From assembly GCA_025345505.1 (NCBI GenBank), contig JANVCC010009742.1:1763537-1827536 (forward strand): 64,000 nt of DNA, in the 5' to 3' direction. A program made the translations under genes and the position numbers. Source of the DNA: Todiramphus chloris collaris. Its lineage: Eukaryota > Chordata > Aves > Coraciiformes > Alcedinidae. The stretch's first letter is position 1, and the number at the start of each line of letters is the position of its first letter. Positions 27,193 to 36,900 of the stretch are shown piece after piece. The notes under the pieces are model-generated. The model ran no database searches, was not told the origin of the DNA, and was given only the letters and a program-made list of their open reading frames with translations.

Positions 27193-27937
27193 GACCAACG
27201 ATATCACCGTGGCGGATGAAGCGCGGGCGCTTGAAGCCCGCTATGGTAATCTCGACCCGGCGCAGATCATCGAACTGGCGATCGGCCAGCTCTTCAAACA
27301 GGACATCGCCGTGGTTTCCTCGTTCGGGGCGGAATCCTCGGTGCTTCTGCATCTGATCGCGCAGGTGGATCGCACCCTGCCGGTGCTGTTTCTCGAGACA
27401 GGCAAGCATTTTCCGGCAACGCTGCGCTACCGCGACCAGCTCGTGCACGAGCTCGGCCTGACCGACGTGCAGGACATTCACCCGCTCAAGCAGAGCCTGA
27501 AGGACGAGGATCCTTTCGGGGCGCTGTCCATGACCAACAAGGACCGCTGCTGCTATATCCGCAAGGTCGAGCCGATGGCCCGCGCTGTCGCGCCGTATCG
27601 CGCCTGGATGACCGGACGCAAGCAGTTCCAGGCATCGACGCGCACGGCACTGCCGGTGTTCGAGTCCGTCGGCGCGCGCGTGCGCATCAATCCGCTGGCA
27701 CGCTGGACGTCTGCTGACCTGAAGGCCTATATGGCCGCCAACCAATTGCCGCCGCACCCGCTTGTCGCTGAAGGCTACCGCTCCATCGGCTGCATGCCCT
27801 GCACGTCGCCGGTGAAGGAAGGCGAAGATGACCGCGCCGGCCGCTGGGCAGGCACTGATAAAACCGAATGCGGTATCCACCTGACTGGCCTCACCGACCA
27901 GCTGAGCAATATTTCCCTGACGGATTCGAATCTATGA
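27167..27937 (+). CDS. cysH: Phosphoadenylyl/adenylyl-sulfate reductase
   Basis: A 256-residue CysH reducing activated sulfate to sulfite. The PP-loop is seen at VVSSFGAESSVLLHL. The cysteines RCCYIRKVEPM and later GCMPCTSPV form the CC...CxxC set of the [4Fe-4S] APS-reductase type, pointing to adenylyl-sulfate (APS) as substrate. The start at ATG 27167 follows CAAGGAGG with ideal spacing and overlaps the cysI end by 26 bases; ATG 27182 is a weaker alternative. Confidence 0.93.
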   Translation: MARLPMLLETNDITVADEARALEARYGNLDPAQIIELAIGQLFKQDIAVVSSFGAESSVLLHLIAQVDRTLPVLFLETGKHFPATLRYRDQLVHELGLTDVQDIHPLKQSLKDEDPFGALSMTNKDRCCYIRKVEPMARAVAPYRAWMTGRKQFQASTRTALPVFESVGARVRINPLARWTSADLKAYMAANQLPPHPLVAEGYRSIGCMPCTSPVKEGEDDRAGRWAGTDKTECGIHLTGLTDQLSNISLTDSNL

Positions 27938-28476
27938 ATGACATGTCTGAAAAGCCCGAGAGCCAGCTGTGGGGCCGCGAAGGTTTCCGCGAGGACCCCT
28001 ATGTCACGGCTGAAACGCTGGAGGAGGCAGGCGATGCCCCCGCGGTCATCCTGCCGCTGGCCGTCTGGCTCGGACTTGACGACGGGGTGCGCAATGCGAC
28101 CAACCGGCGGATCGGTGTTTCCGTCGCGCCCGGCGAAAGCATCGATCCGCTTCTGCCGCTGCTCGGTTCAATCCCGGTGATTGCGCTGCAGTTTCCGGCT
28201 TTCAATGATGGCCGTTCCTATTCGAAGGCCGAGGTTCTGAAGGATCGTCATCAGTTTCAGGGCGAGCTGCGCGCGGTCGGCGATGTGCTGATCGATCAGG
28301 TTGCCTACATGCTGCGCACCGGCTTCGATACGCTGAAGGTCACCCACGCGGTGACACTGACACGCCTCGCCGACCACAACCTGCACGATACGCCGGTTTA
28401 TTATCAGCCGGGCCGCGGCTCCCACACCAGGGCGGGCTCCTACAGCTGGCGTCGCGTGCCCGACACGGGCTCCTGA
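27934..28476 (+). CDS. DUF934 protein of the sulfite reductase operon
   Basis: A 180-residue DUF934 (CysX-like oxidoreductase-associated) protein. Conserved stretches are ILPLAVWL, VIALQFPAFNDGRSYSKAEVLK, and GELRAVGDVLIDQV. It always follows cysH/cysI in proteobacterial sulfate operons and has been proposed to help electron delivery or assembly; no mechanism is proven. Its ATG overlaps the cysH stop (ATGA). It ends 4 bases before the convergent L,D-transpeptidase gene. Confidence 0.85.
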   Translation: MNDMSEKPESQLWGREGFREDPYVTAETLEEAGDAPAVILPLAVWLGLDDGVRNATNRRIGVSVAPGESIDPLLPLLGSIPVIALQFPAFNDGRSYSKAEVLKDRHQFQGELRAVGDVLIDQVAYMLRTGFDTLKVTHAVTLTRLADHNLHDTPVYYQPGRGSHTRAGSYSWRRVPDTGS

Positions 28477-28480
28477 GCGG

Positions 28481-29041
28481 TCAGAGGACGACCACGGGCG
28501 TTCCCAGGGGAACGCGGTCGTACAGGTCGACCACATGGTCATTGATCATGCGGATGCAACCATTGGAGACGGCCTTGCCGATCGATGAGGGTTCGGTGGT
28601 GCCATGGATGCGGTAATAGGTGTCGCGGCCATTGCGGTAGAGGTAGAGGGCGCGGGCCCCGAGCGGATTGCTCCCGCCGCCGGCAACCCCGTCCGCATAG
28701 CGGGCATATTTTTCCGGCTGGCGTTTGATCATGTTGTCTGTCGGCTGCCAGCGCGGCCATTTGGCTTTGCGGCCGACTTCCGCCGTTCCCGAGAAGGCAC
28801 GCCCGGCCCGCCCGACACCGATGCCGTAACGGATGGCTGAATATTCATCCTCGACGAGGTAGAGAAAGCGGTTGCGCGGATCGATGATGACGGTTCCGGC
28901 CTCTTCATAGGTCGGGTAGTCAACGATCTGCGGCATGTATTCGGGATTGAGGACAAAGGGTTTCCTGGGTTTTGCCGAAGCCGTCTGAGGCGCGGCAAGG
29001 GTCACCATCAATCCGCAGAAGAACGTCCGTCGTGTCAGCAT
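28481..29041 (-). CDS. L,D-transpeptidase (YkuD domain)
   Basis: A 186-residue exported protein with an N-terminal signal containing a twin arginine ([18 protein letters not shown]). The YkuD domain has RYGIGVG, then the catalytic motif [20 protein letters not shown] with the active-site His and Cys (HG-x-...-S-x-G-C-R). It cross-links peptidoglycan by 3-3 bonds or attaches proteins to it in the periplasm. The start is ATG at 29039-29041, where the signal begins; a longer frame exists to 29089. Confidence 0.9.
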   Translation of the reverse strand: MLTRRTFFCGLMVTLAAPQTASAKPRKPFVLNPEYMPQIVDYPTYEEAGTVIIDPRNRFLYLVEDEYSAIRYGIGVGRAGRAFSGTAEVGRKAKWPRWQPTDNMIKRQPEKYARYADGVAGGGSNPLGARALYLYRNGRDTYYRIHGTTEPSSIGKAVSNGCIRMINDHVVDLYDRVPLGTPVVVL

Positions 29042-29162
29042 ATCGATTCCAATAGGCTTGAGCGCAGCCCTTGCGGGCCTTCCGGTCACGGGACGATTAT
29101 GCGCGGAAATTGCTGACTGAAGGTTTACGTCGACTCAACTTTTTGTGATGAAACAAGGAGAT

Positions 29163-29189
29163 AGGTCCGGCAGTGGCGCTGCCGGACCT
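29163..29189 (-). terminator. Hairpin downstream of the nucleoside hydrolase gene
   Basis: Arms AGGTCCGGCAG (29163-29173) and CTGCCGGACCT (29179-29189) form a perfect 11-base stem with a 5-base loop, 9 bases past the stop of the minus-strand nucleoside hydrolase. The stem is strong but the T-run after it is poor. Confidence 0.6.
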
Positions 29190-29197
29190 GTTTCGGC

Positions 29198-30136
29198 TCA
29201 GGGAAGGCGGGCGATGCGTTCGATCAGCAGGTCGAAGAAACCCTCATCGTTCACATCGCGTATATAAAAGGCGTTTTTCGGCCTGTCGGTGACGCCCCAC
29301 CAGTCGACGACGGTCATGCCGAGGGTAAGGTCCGACGCCGTTTCAACGACGACATTGCAATGCCGGCCCTTGTAAAGGTCGGGCTTCAGGAGATAGGCAA
29401 TCACGTTCGGATCATGCAGCGGGCCGCCATCGCTGCCATATTTCTCTTCATCGAACCGTTCGAAGAATTCGAGCAGCTCAGCGGACGCAGCGCCGGACCG
29501 GGTTCCCATCGCCCGAAAGCGTTCGATCCGCCGGGCGCTCGTCAGCGCCTTGTGTGTCACGTCAAGCGGCAGCATCACAATCGGTACACCCGATGTCAGC
29601 ACGATGTGTGCCGCCTGCGGATCGACATAGATGTTGAATTCCGCCGTCGGGGTGATATTGCCGCCTTCGAAAAAGCCGCCGCCCATCAGTACGATTTCGC
29701 GGATGCGCGTGGCGATTTGTGGGGCACGGATCAGGGCCTGCGCAATATTGGTGAGGGGGCCGAGCGGGCACAGGGTCACAGTGCCGCTTTCCTGCGTCAG
29801 CAAGGTTTCGATGATGAAATCGACCGCATGCTGCTCCTGCAGGGGCATGGCAGGTTCAGGCAGGTCAGGACCATCGAGGCCGGTCTTGCCATGGACGTTT
29901 TCAGCGGTGACGAGCGCCCGCATCAGGGGCCGGTCTGCGCCGGCAAAGACCTTCACATCCGGCCGTCCAGCCAGTTCGCAGATCTTCCGGGCATTGGTTT
30001 TGGTCAGGTCCAGGGGAACATTGCCGGCAACGGCCGTGATTCCCAGAACATCCAGTTCCGGGCTTGCCAATGCCAGAAGGATCGCCAGCGCATCGTCCTG
30101 GCCCGGATCCGTGTCAATTATGATTTTCCGCGTCAT
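29198..30136 (-). CDS. Inosine-uridine-preferring nucleoside hydrolase family protein
   Basis: A 312-residue nucleoside N-ribohydrolase. The N-terminal Ca2+-binding motif IIIDTDPGQDDALA (D8, D10, D14, D15) is intact, as are GITAVAGNVPL, the active-site LCPLGPLTNIAQAL and VLMGGGFFEGGNITPTAEFN (key residue N). The enzyme splits nucleosides into base and ribose for salvage; this subgroup prefers pyrimidine or mixed substrates, which fits the pyrimidine-degrading locus further on, although the two are not linked in one operon. Confidence 0.92.
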   Translation of the reverse strand: MTRKIIIDTDPGQDDALAILLALASPELDVLGITAVAGNVPLDLTKTNARKICELAGRPDVKVFAGADRPLMRALVTAENVHGKTGLDGPDLPEPAMPLQEQHAVDFIIETLLTQESGTVTLCPLGPLTNIAQALIRAPQIATRIREIVLMGGGFFEGGNITPTAEFNIYVDPQAAHIVLTSGVPIVMLPLDVTHKALTSARRIERFRAMGTRSGAASAELLEFFERFDEEKYGSDGGPLHDPNVIAYLLKPDLYKGRHCNVVVETASDLTLGMTVVDWWGVTDRPKNAFYIRDVNDEGFFDLLIERIARLP

Positions 30137-30152
30137 CTCTTGCTTTCATTCT

Positions 30153-30181
30153 CTTGAAGTCTGCATCGGGATCGACCATAT
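30153..30181 (+). promoter_or_regulatory. Candidate RpoH (heat-shock) promoter of hsp20
   Basis: CTTGAA (30153-30158) and CCATAT (30176-30181) are 17 bases apart, matching the CTTGAA-N17/18-C(C/T)TAT-like pattern of alphaproteobacterial RpoH promoters and lying about 70 bases before hsp20. Confidence 0.5.
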
Positions 30182-30248
30182 CAAAGGACAGAAGGGAAAT
30201 GCCATCTCCGGGTTTCTCTTTTCGGTCGCTTTTCTGAGGACTGCACAG

Positions 30249-30671
30249 ATGACACGAATGACACCGTTTTCAAGCCCTTTGCTGCTTGGTTTCGACACGA
30301 TGGAAAAGACGCTGGAGCGTATCGCCAAATCCGGTGACGGCTACCCGCCCTACAATATCGAACGCATCCATGGCGATAACGGCCGGGAACAGCTTCGTAT
30401 CACCCTCGCGGTCGCCGGCTTTTCCAATGACGATCTGGAAGTGACAACTGAGGACAATCAGTTGGTCATCCGCGGCAGGCAGGCCGATGAAAGCGAACGG
30501 GAATATCTGCATCGTGGCATTGCCGCGCGCCAGTTCCAGCGCATTTTCGTTCTTGCCGATGGAATGCGCGTGAGTGCTGCCACATTGAAGAATGGGCTTC
30601 TGTCGATCGATCTCGACCGTCCGGAACCCGAACGATTGGTCAAACGCATCAATATTGCAGTTCAGGACTGA
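30249..30671 (+). CDS. Small heat-shock protein (Hsp20/alpha-crystallin)
   Basis: A 140-residue Hsp20 of the IbpA type. The alpha-crystallin domain runs from about 33 to 125, with YNIERIHGDNGREQLRITLAVAGF and VIRGRQADESEREYLHRGIAARQFQRIF; the C-terminal segment LERL-like tail (ERLVKRINIAVQD) is shorter than usual. It holds unfolding proteins under heat stress. The ATG at 30249 follows GAGGA at 30236-30240. The upstream sequence has an RpoH-like promoter. Confidence 0.93.
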   Translation: MTRMTPFSSPLLLGFDTMEKTLERIAKSGDGYPPYNIERIHGDNGREQLRITLAVAGFSNDDLEVTTEDNQLVIRGRQADESEREYLHRGIAARQFQRIFVLADGMRVSAATLKNGLLSIDLDRPEPERLVKRINIAVQD

Positions 30672-30727
30672 TCGTGGCTCTAACAGGACAGGGCCTTTGG
30701 AAGGACTGTCCGAATATGGAGGCTGAT

Positions 30728-30985
30728 ATGCAAAACACTGTTTCGAAGAATTTCCTGAGTGAACTGGAATTCTCGCGTCTTGGCGCCGGACAGGTCGCCT
30801 ATATGCGCAAGGTGAAGACCGACGATCTCGCCACCAGTTTCCCAGCATTGCCGCCGATGACGCCGGGTGTCGAACTCTGGGCGCTCTTTGCCGCCAATGG
30901 CGATCCCATCGTGCTTTCCGATGAACGCGACAATATCCTTGTCGGCGCGCAGGAACACGAACTGCAGACAGTCATGCTGCAGTAA
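30728..30985 (+). CDS. DUF1150 family protein
   Basis: An 85-residue protein of DUF1150, a small alphaproteobacterial family typically encoded right after hsp20. Recognisable stretches are ELEFSRLGAGQVAYMRKV, ELWALFAANGDPI and ANILVGAQEHEL-like sequence (here NILVGAQEHELQ). The ATG at 30728 is chosen because GGAGG lies at 30718-30722; a frame-open start at 30716 has no ribosome-binding site. It likely belongs to the heat-shock operon; function unknown. Confidence 0.82.
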   Translation: MQNTVSKNFLSELEFSRLGAGQVAYMRKVKTDDLATSFPALPPMTPGVELWALFAANGDPIVLSDERDNILVGAQEHELQTVMLQ

Positions 30986-31011
30986 CAGCCATTCGGTCGC
31001 GTTGAATTTCC

Positions 31012-31043
31012 AAAACCCCGCTGGCTTGCCGGCGGGTTTTGTT
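31012..31043 (+). terminator. Terminator of the hsp20-DUF1150 operon
   Basis: The sequences AAAACC-C-CGC (31012-31021) and GCG-GGTTTT (31032-31040) pair with one bulged C and are followed by GTT; the 3' side ends in T4. It lies 26 bases beyond DUF1150. Confidence 0.6.
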
Positions 31044-31081
31044 CATTTCAAACAGATTCAAACAGATCGCAGCCGCAATGT

Positions 31082-31164
31082 GCGTGGTTCGACAAGCTCA
31101 CCATGAGGGGAGTTGAGGATTGCAGCCAGACCATCCCCCTCATGGTGAGCTTGTCGAACCACGC
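31082..31164. repeat. Palindromic intergenic repeat, copy 1
   Basis: Two perfectly complementary 29-base arms (31082-31110 and 31136-31164) with a 25-base loop lie between the convergent DUF1150 and pncB genes. The arms start GCGTGGTTCGACAAGCTC. The same arm sequence occurs again at 46453-46576. Repeats of this type are common in rhizobial and related genomes and give spurious translations ending in HGELVEPRT or MVSLSNH. Function is unknown; between convergent genes it could act as a two-way terminator. Confidence 0.92.
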
Positions 31165-31189
31165 GGGATGGCAATGCAGCTTCTTCTGC

Positions 31190-32497
31190 TTAAACCTTCA
31201 CGGCCTGTTCCACCCGGTCTTCCGCGCCGAACAAATCCAGATAGCGTTTGATTTCGGCCTTGTCGCCGGTTGCCTTCTTCGGGTTGTCCGAAAGCTTGAC
31301 CGCCGGGCGGCCATTGGCTTCGCTGACCTTGCAGACCAGCGAAATGGCATTGAGCTGATCGTTGAAACGCGGCGCGCAATCCTCAAAATCATTGGTCAGG
31401 TTGGTCCCCCAACCAAAACTCATGCGCACCTTGCCCTTGAAGTGATGATAGGCCTCTTCGATCGTCTCGACATCAAGCCCGTCGGAAAACACCAGGAGTT
31501 TGCCGCGCGGATCTTTGCCCCTGGAACGCCACCAGGACAGGATCTTTTCCCCGCCCTCGATCGGGGGTGCACTGTCCGGGCGGAAACCCGTCCAGTCGGC
31601 AACCCAGTCGGGTGCGTCGCGCAGAAAGGCGGCGGTCCCGAAAGCGTCCGGCAGCACGATGAGAAGATTGCCGCCGTAGTAGCGATTCCAGTCCTGCAGC
31701 ACCTTGTAGGGTGATTTCAACAGTTCATCATCCGTGCGGCTGAGAGCGGCCAGAACCATCGGCAGCTCATGCGCATTGGTGCCGAGTGCTTCCAGATCAT
31801 TGTCCATGGCGAGCAGCACATTGCTCGTGCCGGTAAAGGCTTCGCCGATGCCTTCCTTCAGGGCCTCCACACACCAGCGCTGCCACAGGAACGAATGGCG
31901 GCGGCGCGTGCCGAAATCGGAAATCCGGATATCGGGCAGGGAGCGCAGGCGCTCCACCTTCGTCCACATCTTGGCCTTGGCACGGGCATAGAGCACGTCG
32001 AGTTCGAAACGCCCCATCTTCTTCATCGCCGCCCGCGAGCGCAGTTCATTGATGATGGCGAGCGCGGGGATTTCCCACATGGTCGTGTACATCCACGGAC
32101 CATGGAAATTCAGTTCGTACTGGCCGTCGCGCTTGGTCAGCTCGTATTCCGGCAGCTGGAAATGCGTCAGCCATTCGAGGAAGTCCGGCTCAAAGATCTG
32201 CTTCTTGCCGTAGAAGGTGTTACCGCCAAGCCAGATCATTTCCTTCTTGGAAAAACGGATCGTGCGGGCATGGTCCAATTGCGCGCGCAGCTCTTCCTCG
32301 TCGATCTCGTCGCCCAGCCGCACACGCGTGGTACGGTTGATCAGCGTGAAGGTTGCGTCGACCTTGGGATAGACCCCCCAGATCATCTGCAGCATCAGCA
32401 ATTTATAAAAATCCGTATCCAGCAGGCTGCGGACAATGGGGTCGAGTTTCCACGTGTGATTGAACACGCGGCGTGCAATGTCGGTCTTCGTCGCCAT
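31190..32497 (-). CDS. pncB: Nicotinate phosphoribosyltransferase
   Basis: A 435-residue enzyme joining nicotinate and PRPP to nicotinate mononucleotide in NAD salvage. Diagnostic stretches are [24 protein letters not shown]-like (here ATFTLINRT), [15 protein letters not shown] (seen as [12 protein letters not shown]) with the conserved His, and [14 protein letters not shown]-like (here [13 protein letters not shown]). The start is the ATG at 32495-32497; the frame is open further up but without conserved sequence. Divergent from the RND efflux operon. Confidence 0.94.
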   Translation of the reverse strand: MATKTDIARRVFNHTWKLDPIVRSLLDTDFYKLLMLQMIWGVYPKVDATFTLINRTTRVRLGDEIDEEELRAQLDHARTIRFSKKEMIWLGGNTFYGKKQIFEPDFLEWLTHFQLPEYELTKRDGQYELNFHGPWMYTTMWEIPALAIINELRSRAAMKKMGRFELDVLYARAKAKMWTKVERLRSLPDIRISDFGTRRRHSFLWQRWCVEALKEGIGEAFTGTSNVLLAMDNDLEALGTNAHELPMVLAALSRTDDELLKSPYKVLQDWNRYYGGNLLIVLPDAFGTAAFLRDAPDWVADWTGFRPDSAPPIEGGEKILSWWRSRGKDPRGKLLVFSDGLDVETIEEAYHHFKGKVRMSFGWGTNLTNDFEDCAPRFNDQLNAISLVCKVSEANGRPAVKLSDNPKKATGDKAEIKRYLDLFGAEDRVEQAVKV

Positions 32498-32776
32498 TGA
32501 ATGCTCTCCTTCCGGAATTTCCGCCCGCCATGTTGCACGGCAGCAACCGCCCATCAAGCAGAACCGGGCATAACCGGCTAAATTCTGCAGTCAAACGGAG
32601 GCGGGCATTTGTATTAAATCTTTGTAACCTCACAGTTTTGTCATTAACGGCGACATCAAAGCGCTTTATTCTTGTCGGTAAACAACCTTTCGCGCCGGGA
32701 TGCGCATTGGGATACAATCAAAAATACGGTGGTGCTGGCTCCGCGGATAGCGGAACCGGCCTTTTTGGAGTGACGT
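32498..32776. other. Divergent spacer between pncB and the RND operon
   Basis: 279 bases without a supported gene. It must contain promoters for both directions; I cannot assign boxes with confidence. Next to the efflux gene a hairpin (32737-32744 with 32750-32757, 7 of 8 pairs) is followed after 4 bases by T5 (32762-32766), which looks like an attenuator just ahead of the ribosome-binding site GGAG. Confidence 0.35.
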
Positions 32777-33946
32777 ATGAAAGTCTGGAAACAACTTGTA
32801 CTGGTTGTCGTTATCCTCGCCGTTGCCGGCGCGGGATGGCTGTATTTCTTTCCGGGCGCGTCCAATCTCCTGAAAAAAGCCGGTGTCGACAAGGTTCTGA
32901 CCACAGCAAAGGAACCAGCGGCGCCCAACGGCCAGGGACGGAGCGGACAGGCCGTTCCGATCGTGGTTGTGCGAGCCGCCGATGCGGCCAAGATCAATGA
33001 CAAGCTGTCGGCCATTGGCACCGGCAAGGCAAAGAGCTCCGTTTCCGTCACACCGTTCGCCGCCGGACGCATGACGGAAATCCTCGTCACCTCAGGCACC
33101 AGGGTTGAAGCCGGCGACGTGATTGCCCGGCTTGATTCTGAGGCGGAAAGCATCGCCGCCGACAAGGCGCGCACGATGCTGAAGGACGCCCAGACCAAGC
33201 TGAAGCGCGCGGAAAATCTCAGCACGACCAACACCGTTTCCGCCGTGCAGGTGTCCGATGCCGGACTGGCGGTCGACAATGCCGGTCTCGATGTACGCGA
33301 GGCCGAACTCGCGCTGGACCGCCGCGCGGTCAAGGCGCCGATTGGCGGCATCGTCGGCATTCTTCCCGTGAGCGCCGGCAACTACATCACCACGACGACG
33401 CAGATCGCGACGATCGCTGATCGCAGCGAAGTGCTGGTGGACTTCTGGGTGCCGGAACGCTTTGCCCCGGCCATCAAGGTCGGTGCAGCCGTCACCGCCA
33501 CCTCCGTTGCCCGCCCGGGCGAGACGTTCAAGGGCACCATCAACGCCATCGACAATCGCATCGATCCGGACAGCCGCACCCTGCAGGTGCAGGCGCGGAT
33601 CACCAATCCGAATGATGCCCTGCGCGAAGGCATGGCCTTTCAGGTGAACATGGGATTTGCCGGAGAGACCTATCCGACGGTCGATCCGCTGGCGATCCAG
33701 TGGGGCACGGACGGCGCCTATATCTGGAAGATTGCGGACAACAAGGCGCAGCGTGTGCCCGTCCGCATCATGCAGCGCAATGCCGCCTATGTTCTCGTCA
33801 ATGCCGAGATCAAACCGGGTGACCTTATTGTCGCGGAAGGGGTGCAGGCCGTTCGCCAGGGCGGTACTGTCCAGATCAAGGGCCAGCCTGCCAACCAGAC
33901 GGATTCCGGCGCGCGACCGCTGGCTTCCGTCGGCGAAAAGGGCTGA
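32777..33946 (+). CDS. RND efflux periplasmic adaptor (membrane fusion protein)
   Basis: A 389-residue membrane fusion protein anchored by one N-terminal helix (QLVLVVVILAVAGAGWLYFF). The lipoyl half-motifs (GRMTEILVTSGTRVEAGDVIARLD and KAPIGGIVGILPVSAGNYI), the alpha-hairpin between them (short here) and the beta-barrel and membrane-proximal domains are all visible. It bridges the inner-membrane pump encoded next (8 bases on) and an outer-membrane channel not encoded here. Substrates unknown. Confidence 0.9.
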   Translation: MKVWKQLVLVVVILAVAGAGWLYFFPGASNLLKKAGVDKVLTTAKEPAAPNGQGRSGQAVPIVVVRAADAAKINDKLSAIGTGKAKSSVSVTPFAAGRMTEILVTSGTRVEAGDVIARLDSEAESIAADKARTMLKDAQTKLKRAENLSTTNTVSAVQVSDAGLAVDNAGLDVREAELALDRRAVKAPIGGIVGILPVSAGNYITTTTQIATIADRSEVLVDFWVPERFAPAIKVGAAVTATSVARPGETFKGTINAIDNRIDPDSRTLQVQARITNPNDALREGMAFQVNMGFAGETYPTVDPLAIQWGTDGAYIWKIADNKAQRVPVRIMQRNAAYVLVNAEIKPGDLIVAEGVQAVRQGGTVQIKGQPANQTDSGARPLASVGEKG

Positions 33947-33954
33947 GGTGCGGC

Positions 33955-36900
33955 GTGAGCAATTCACACGGACAGTCCGGCTCCACTTTCACCGCCCTTT
34001 TCATCCGCCGCCCGGTGCTGGCGCTGGTGCTCAATGCCCTGATCGTCGTCGCCGGGCTTGCCGCCTTCTATGGTGTCGACGTGCGCGAACTGCCGGATGT
34101 CGACCGGCCCGTGGTGACGGTAACGACGACATTCCAGGCGGCCGCCGCCGAGACGGTTGACCGCGAGCTGACCGCTGCGATTGAAGGCGCGGTGTCCCGC
34201 GTTTCCGGGGTCAAATCCATTTCCTCCAGCTCGTCCTTCGGGACCAGCCGCGTCACCGTGGAGTTCAATGACGGTGTCGATCTGAACGTCGCCGCCGCCG
34301 ACATGCGCGATGCCATCAGCCGCATCACCAACACCCTGCCGGAGCAGGCCGATCCGCCGCAGATCGTCAAGGCGGATGCCAATGCCGATGCGGTGATGCG
34401 CCTTGCCGTCACCTCGACCACGATGGCCGTCGAAGACATGACCGTTCTGGTCGAAGACCAGATCAAGGACGTGCTTGCATCGGTGCCCGGTGTCGCGGAC
34501 GTGCAAATCAACGGCAACCGCAGCAAGATTTTCCGCATCGATATCGATCAGGGCAAACTGGCAAGCCTTGGGTTGACGGTTGCCAATGTCCGCACGGCCC
34601 TCAACACGATGGCGTTCGATACGCCCGCCGGTCAGATCAACAGCAGTGCCCAGAGCATCGTCGTCCGCGCCACCGCGCCGGTGTCGACGCCGGAGGATTT
34701 CGAAAACATCATCATCAAGGATCGTACCAAGATCCGGGATGTCGCAACCGTCACGCTCGGTCCCGATATCGGCACATCGACGCTGCGCGCCAATGGCAAG
34801 ACCGGCATTGGTCTTGGCATCATCCGCCAGGCGCAGTCTAACACGCTCGATATCTCCAAAGGCGTCCGGACGGCTATCGGTCAGTTGCAAAAAACCTTGC
34901 CGGAAGGCGTCGATATCCGCGTGACCAGTGACGATGCCGATTTCATCAACGGTGCCGTGCATGAGGTTGAAATCGCGCTGGGCGCCTCGGTCTTCATCAT
35001 CATCCTGATCATCTATCTCTTCCTGTGGGACCTGCGTGCGACGCTGATCCCCGCGGTGTCGATGCCGGTCGCCCTGATCGGAACCATCTCGGCGATCTAT
35101 CTCGCCGGTTTCTCGATCAACATCCTGACGCTGCTGGCGCTGGTGCTGGCGACGGGTCTCGTGGTGGACGATGCCATTGTCGTGCTCGAAAACATCGTGC
35201 GGCGCCGCAACCAGGGCATGGGGCCGCGCGCCGCTGCCGTGCTTGGCACGCAGGAGGTATTTTTCGCGGTTATCGCAACGACGGTGACGCTGGCGGCGGT
35301 GTTCGTGCCGCTCTCGTTCCTGCCCGGACAGACCGGCGGCCTCTTCCGCGAATTCGGCTTCGTGCTGGCAATCTGCGTGCTGCTCTCAGCCGTCGTCGCG
35401 CTTACGCTCTGTCCGATGCTGGCCTCGCGCCTGCTCTCGGCAAGCGAAGCCAAGCACGAGGATATCAACCATTCGCCGGGCCTTGTCCGGCGGGTTGGCG
35501 GCTGGTTCCTCGAAGCCTATCGCCGCATGCTGCACGGATGTCTGGCCGCGCCATGGCTCGTGGTCCTGGCATCGCTGCTGTTTGCCGGGGCAGCCTTCGG
35601 CGCCTTTTCGCTGCTTAAACAGGAATTGACGCCGACCGAGGATCGCGCTTCGGCCTTCCTGCGCATCACGGCACCGCAGGGCGTCAGCCTTGAATATCTC
35701 AACGACCAGATGCGCCAGATCGAGACGCTGATCCAGCCGATGCGCGATTCCGGTGAAATCCAGAACACGTTTTCCATCGCCGGACAGAACGGCAACACCA
35801 ATCGCGGTTTCATGGTGCTCAGCCTTGCCACATGGAAGGAACGTCACCGGAGCCAGCAGGAAATTCTCGCCGACGTGTCCAAGCGCGTGCGCAATATTCC
35901 CGGCATCCAGGTCTTTGCCGCCCAGCCCAATTCGCTCGGCATTCGCGGCGCGGGCAACGGCCTGCAATTCGCCATTGTCGGGACCAATTACGCCGATCTC
36001 GGAACGGCCGCCGCCAAGATCGTGTCGGCGCTGGAAAAGGACAAACGCTTTGACCGGCCGCGCCTGACCAATGAGCCGACGCAGCCGCAGCTTTCCGTGT
36101 CCATTGATCGCGAGCGTGCATCCGATCTCGGCATCGAGATCACCGGTCTCGCCGAGGCGCTGCAATCGGTGCTGGATGGCTACAAGATCGGTTCGGTCTA
36201 CATCGAGGACCGCAGTTTCGATGTGAAGCTGGTCTCAACAACCAATCCGATCAATGACCCGACCGATCTCGAAAACGTCTTCATGCGCACCAGCGACGGC
36301 CGCTTCGTGCCGATGGCGACCATTGCCAAGCTGACGGAAGTGGCAGTGCCGCCGGCATTGACCCGCGAGCAGCAGATGCGGTCTGTCGCCATAACGGCCG
36401 CCCTCAGTCCTGACTTTGCCTTGGGTGATGCCTACAAGGTAGCGCAGGAGGTGGCTGCACCACTGCTTCCGCCGGGTTACCGCATCATTCCGCTCGCCGA
36501 GGCAGCAACGCTCGGCGAGAACTCCGCCAGCATGTTCGTCACCTTCGGTTTCGCCATCCTGATCATCCTGCTCGTGCTCGCGGCACAGTTTGAAAGCTTC
36601 ATCAGCGCGGTTATCGTGATGGCGACCGTTCCGCTCGGCCTGGCCTGCGCGGTCTTTGCCATGGTGCTCACCGGCACCAGCATGAATGTCTACAGCCAGA
36701 TCGGGCTGGTGCTGCTTGTCGGCATCATGGCCAAGAACGGCATCCTGATTGTTGAATTCGCCAACCATTTGCGCGATCAGGGCCGGACTGTGCGGCAGGC
36801 CATCGAGGAAGCCTCCAATATCCGCCTGCGCCCGGTGGTCATGACGATGCTTTGTGCCATTCTCGGTGGTGTTCCGCTGGTTCTGGCCAGCGGTGCCGGC

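Noticed and set aside
25876-27207. 443-codon minus-strand open frame
   Set aside because: Antisense to cysI, with no recognisable motif.
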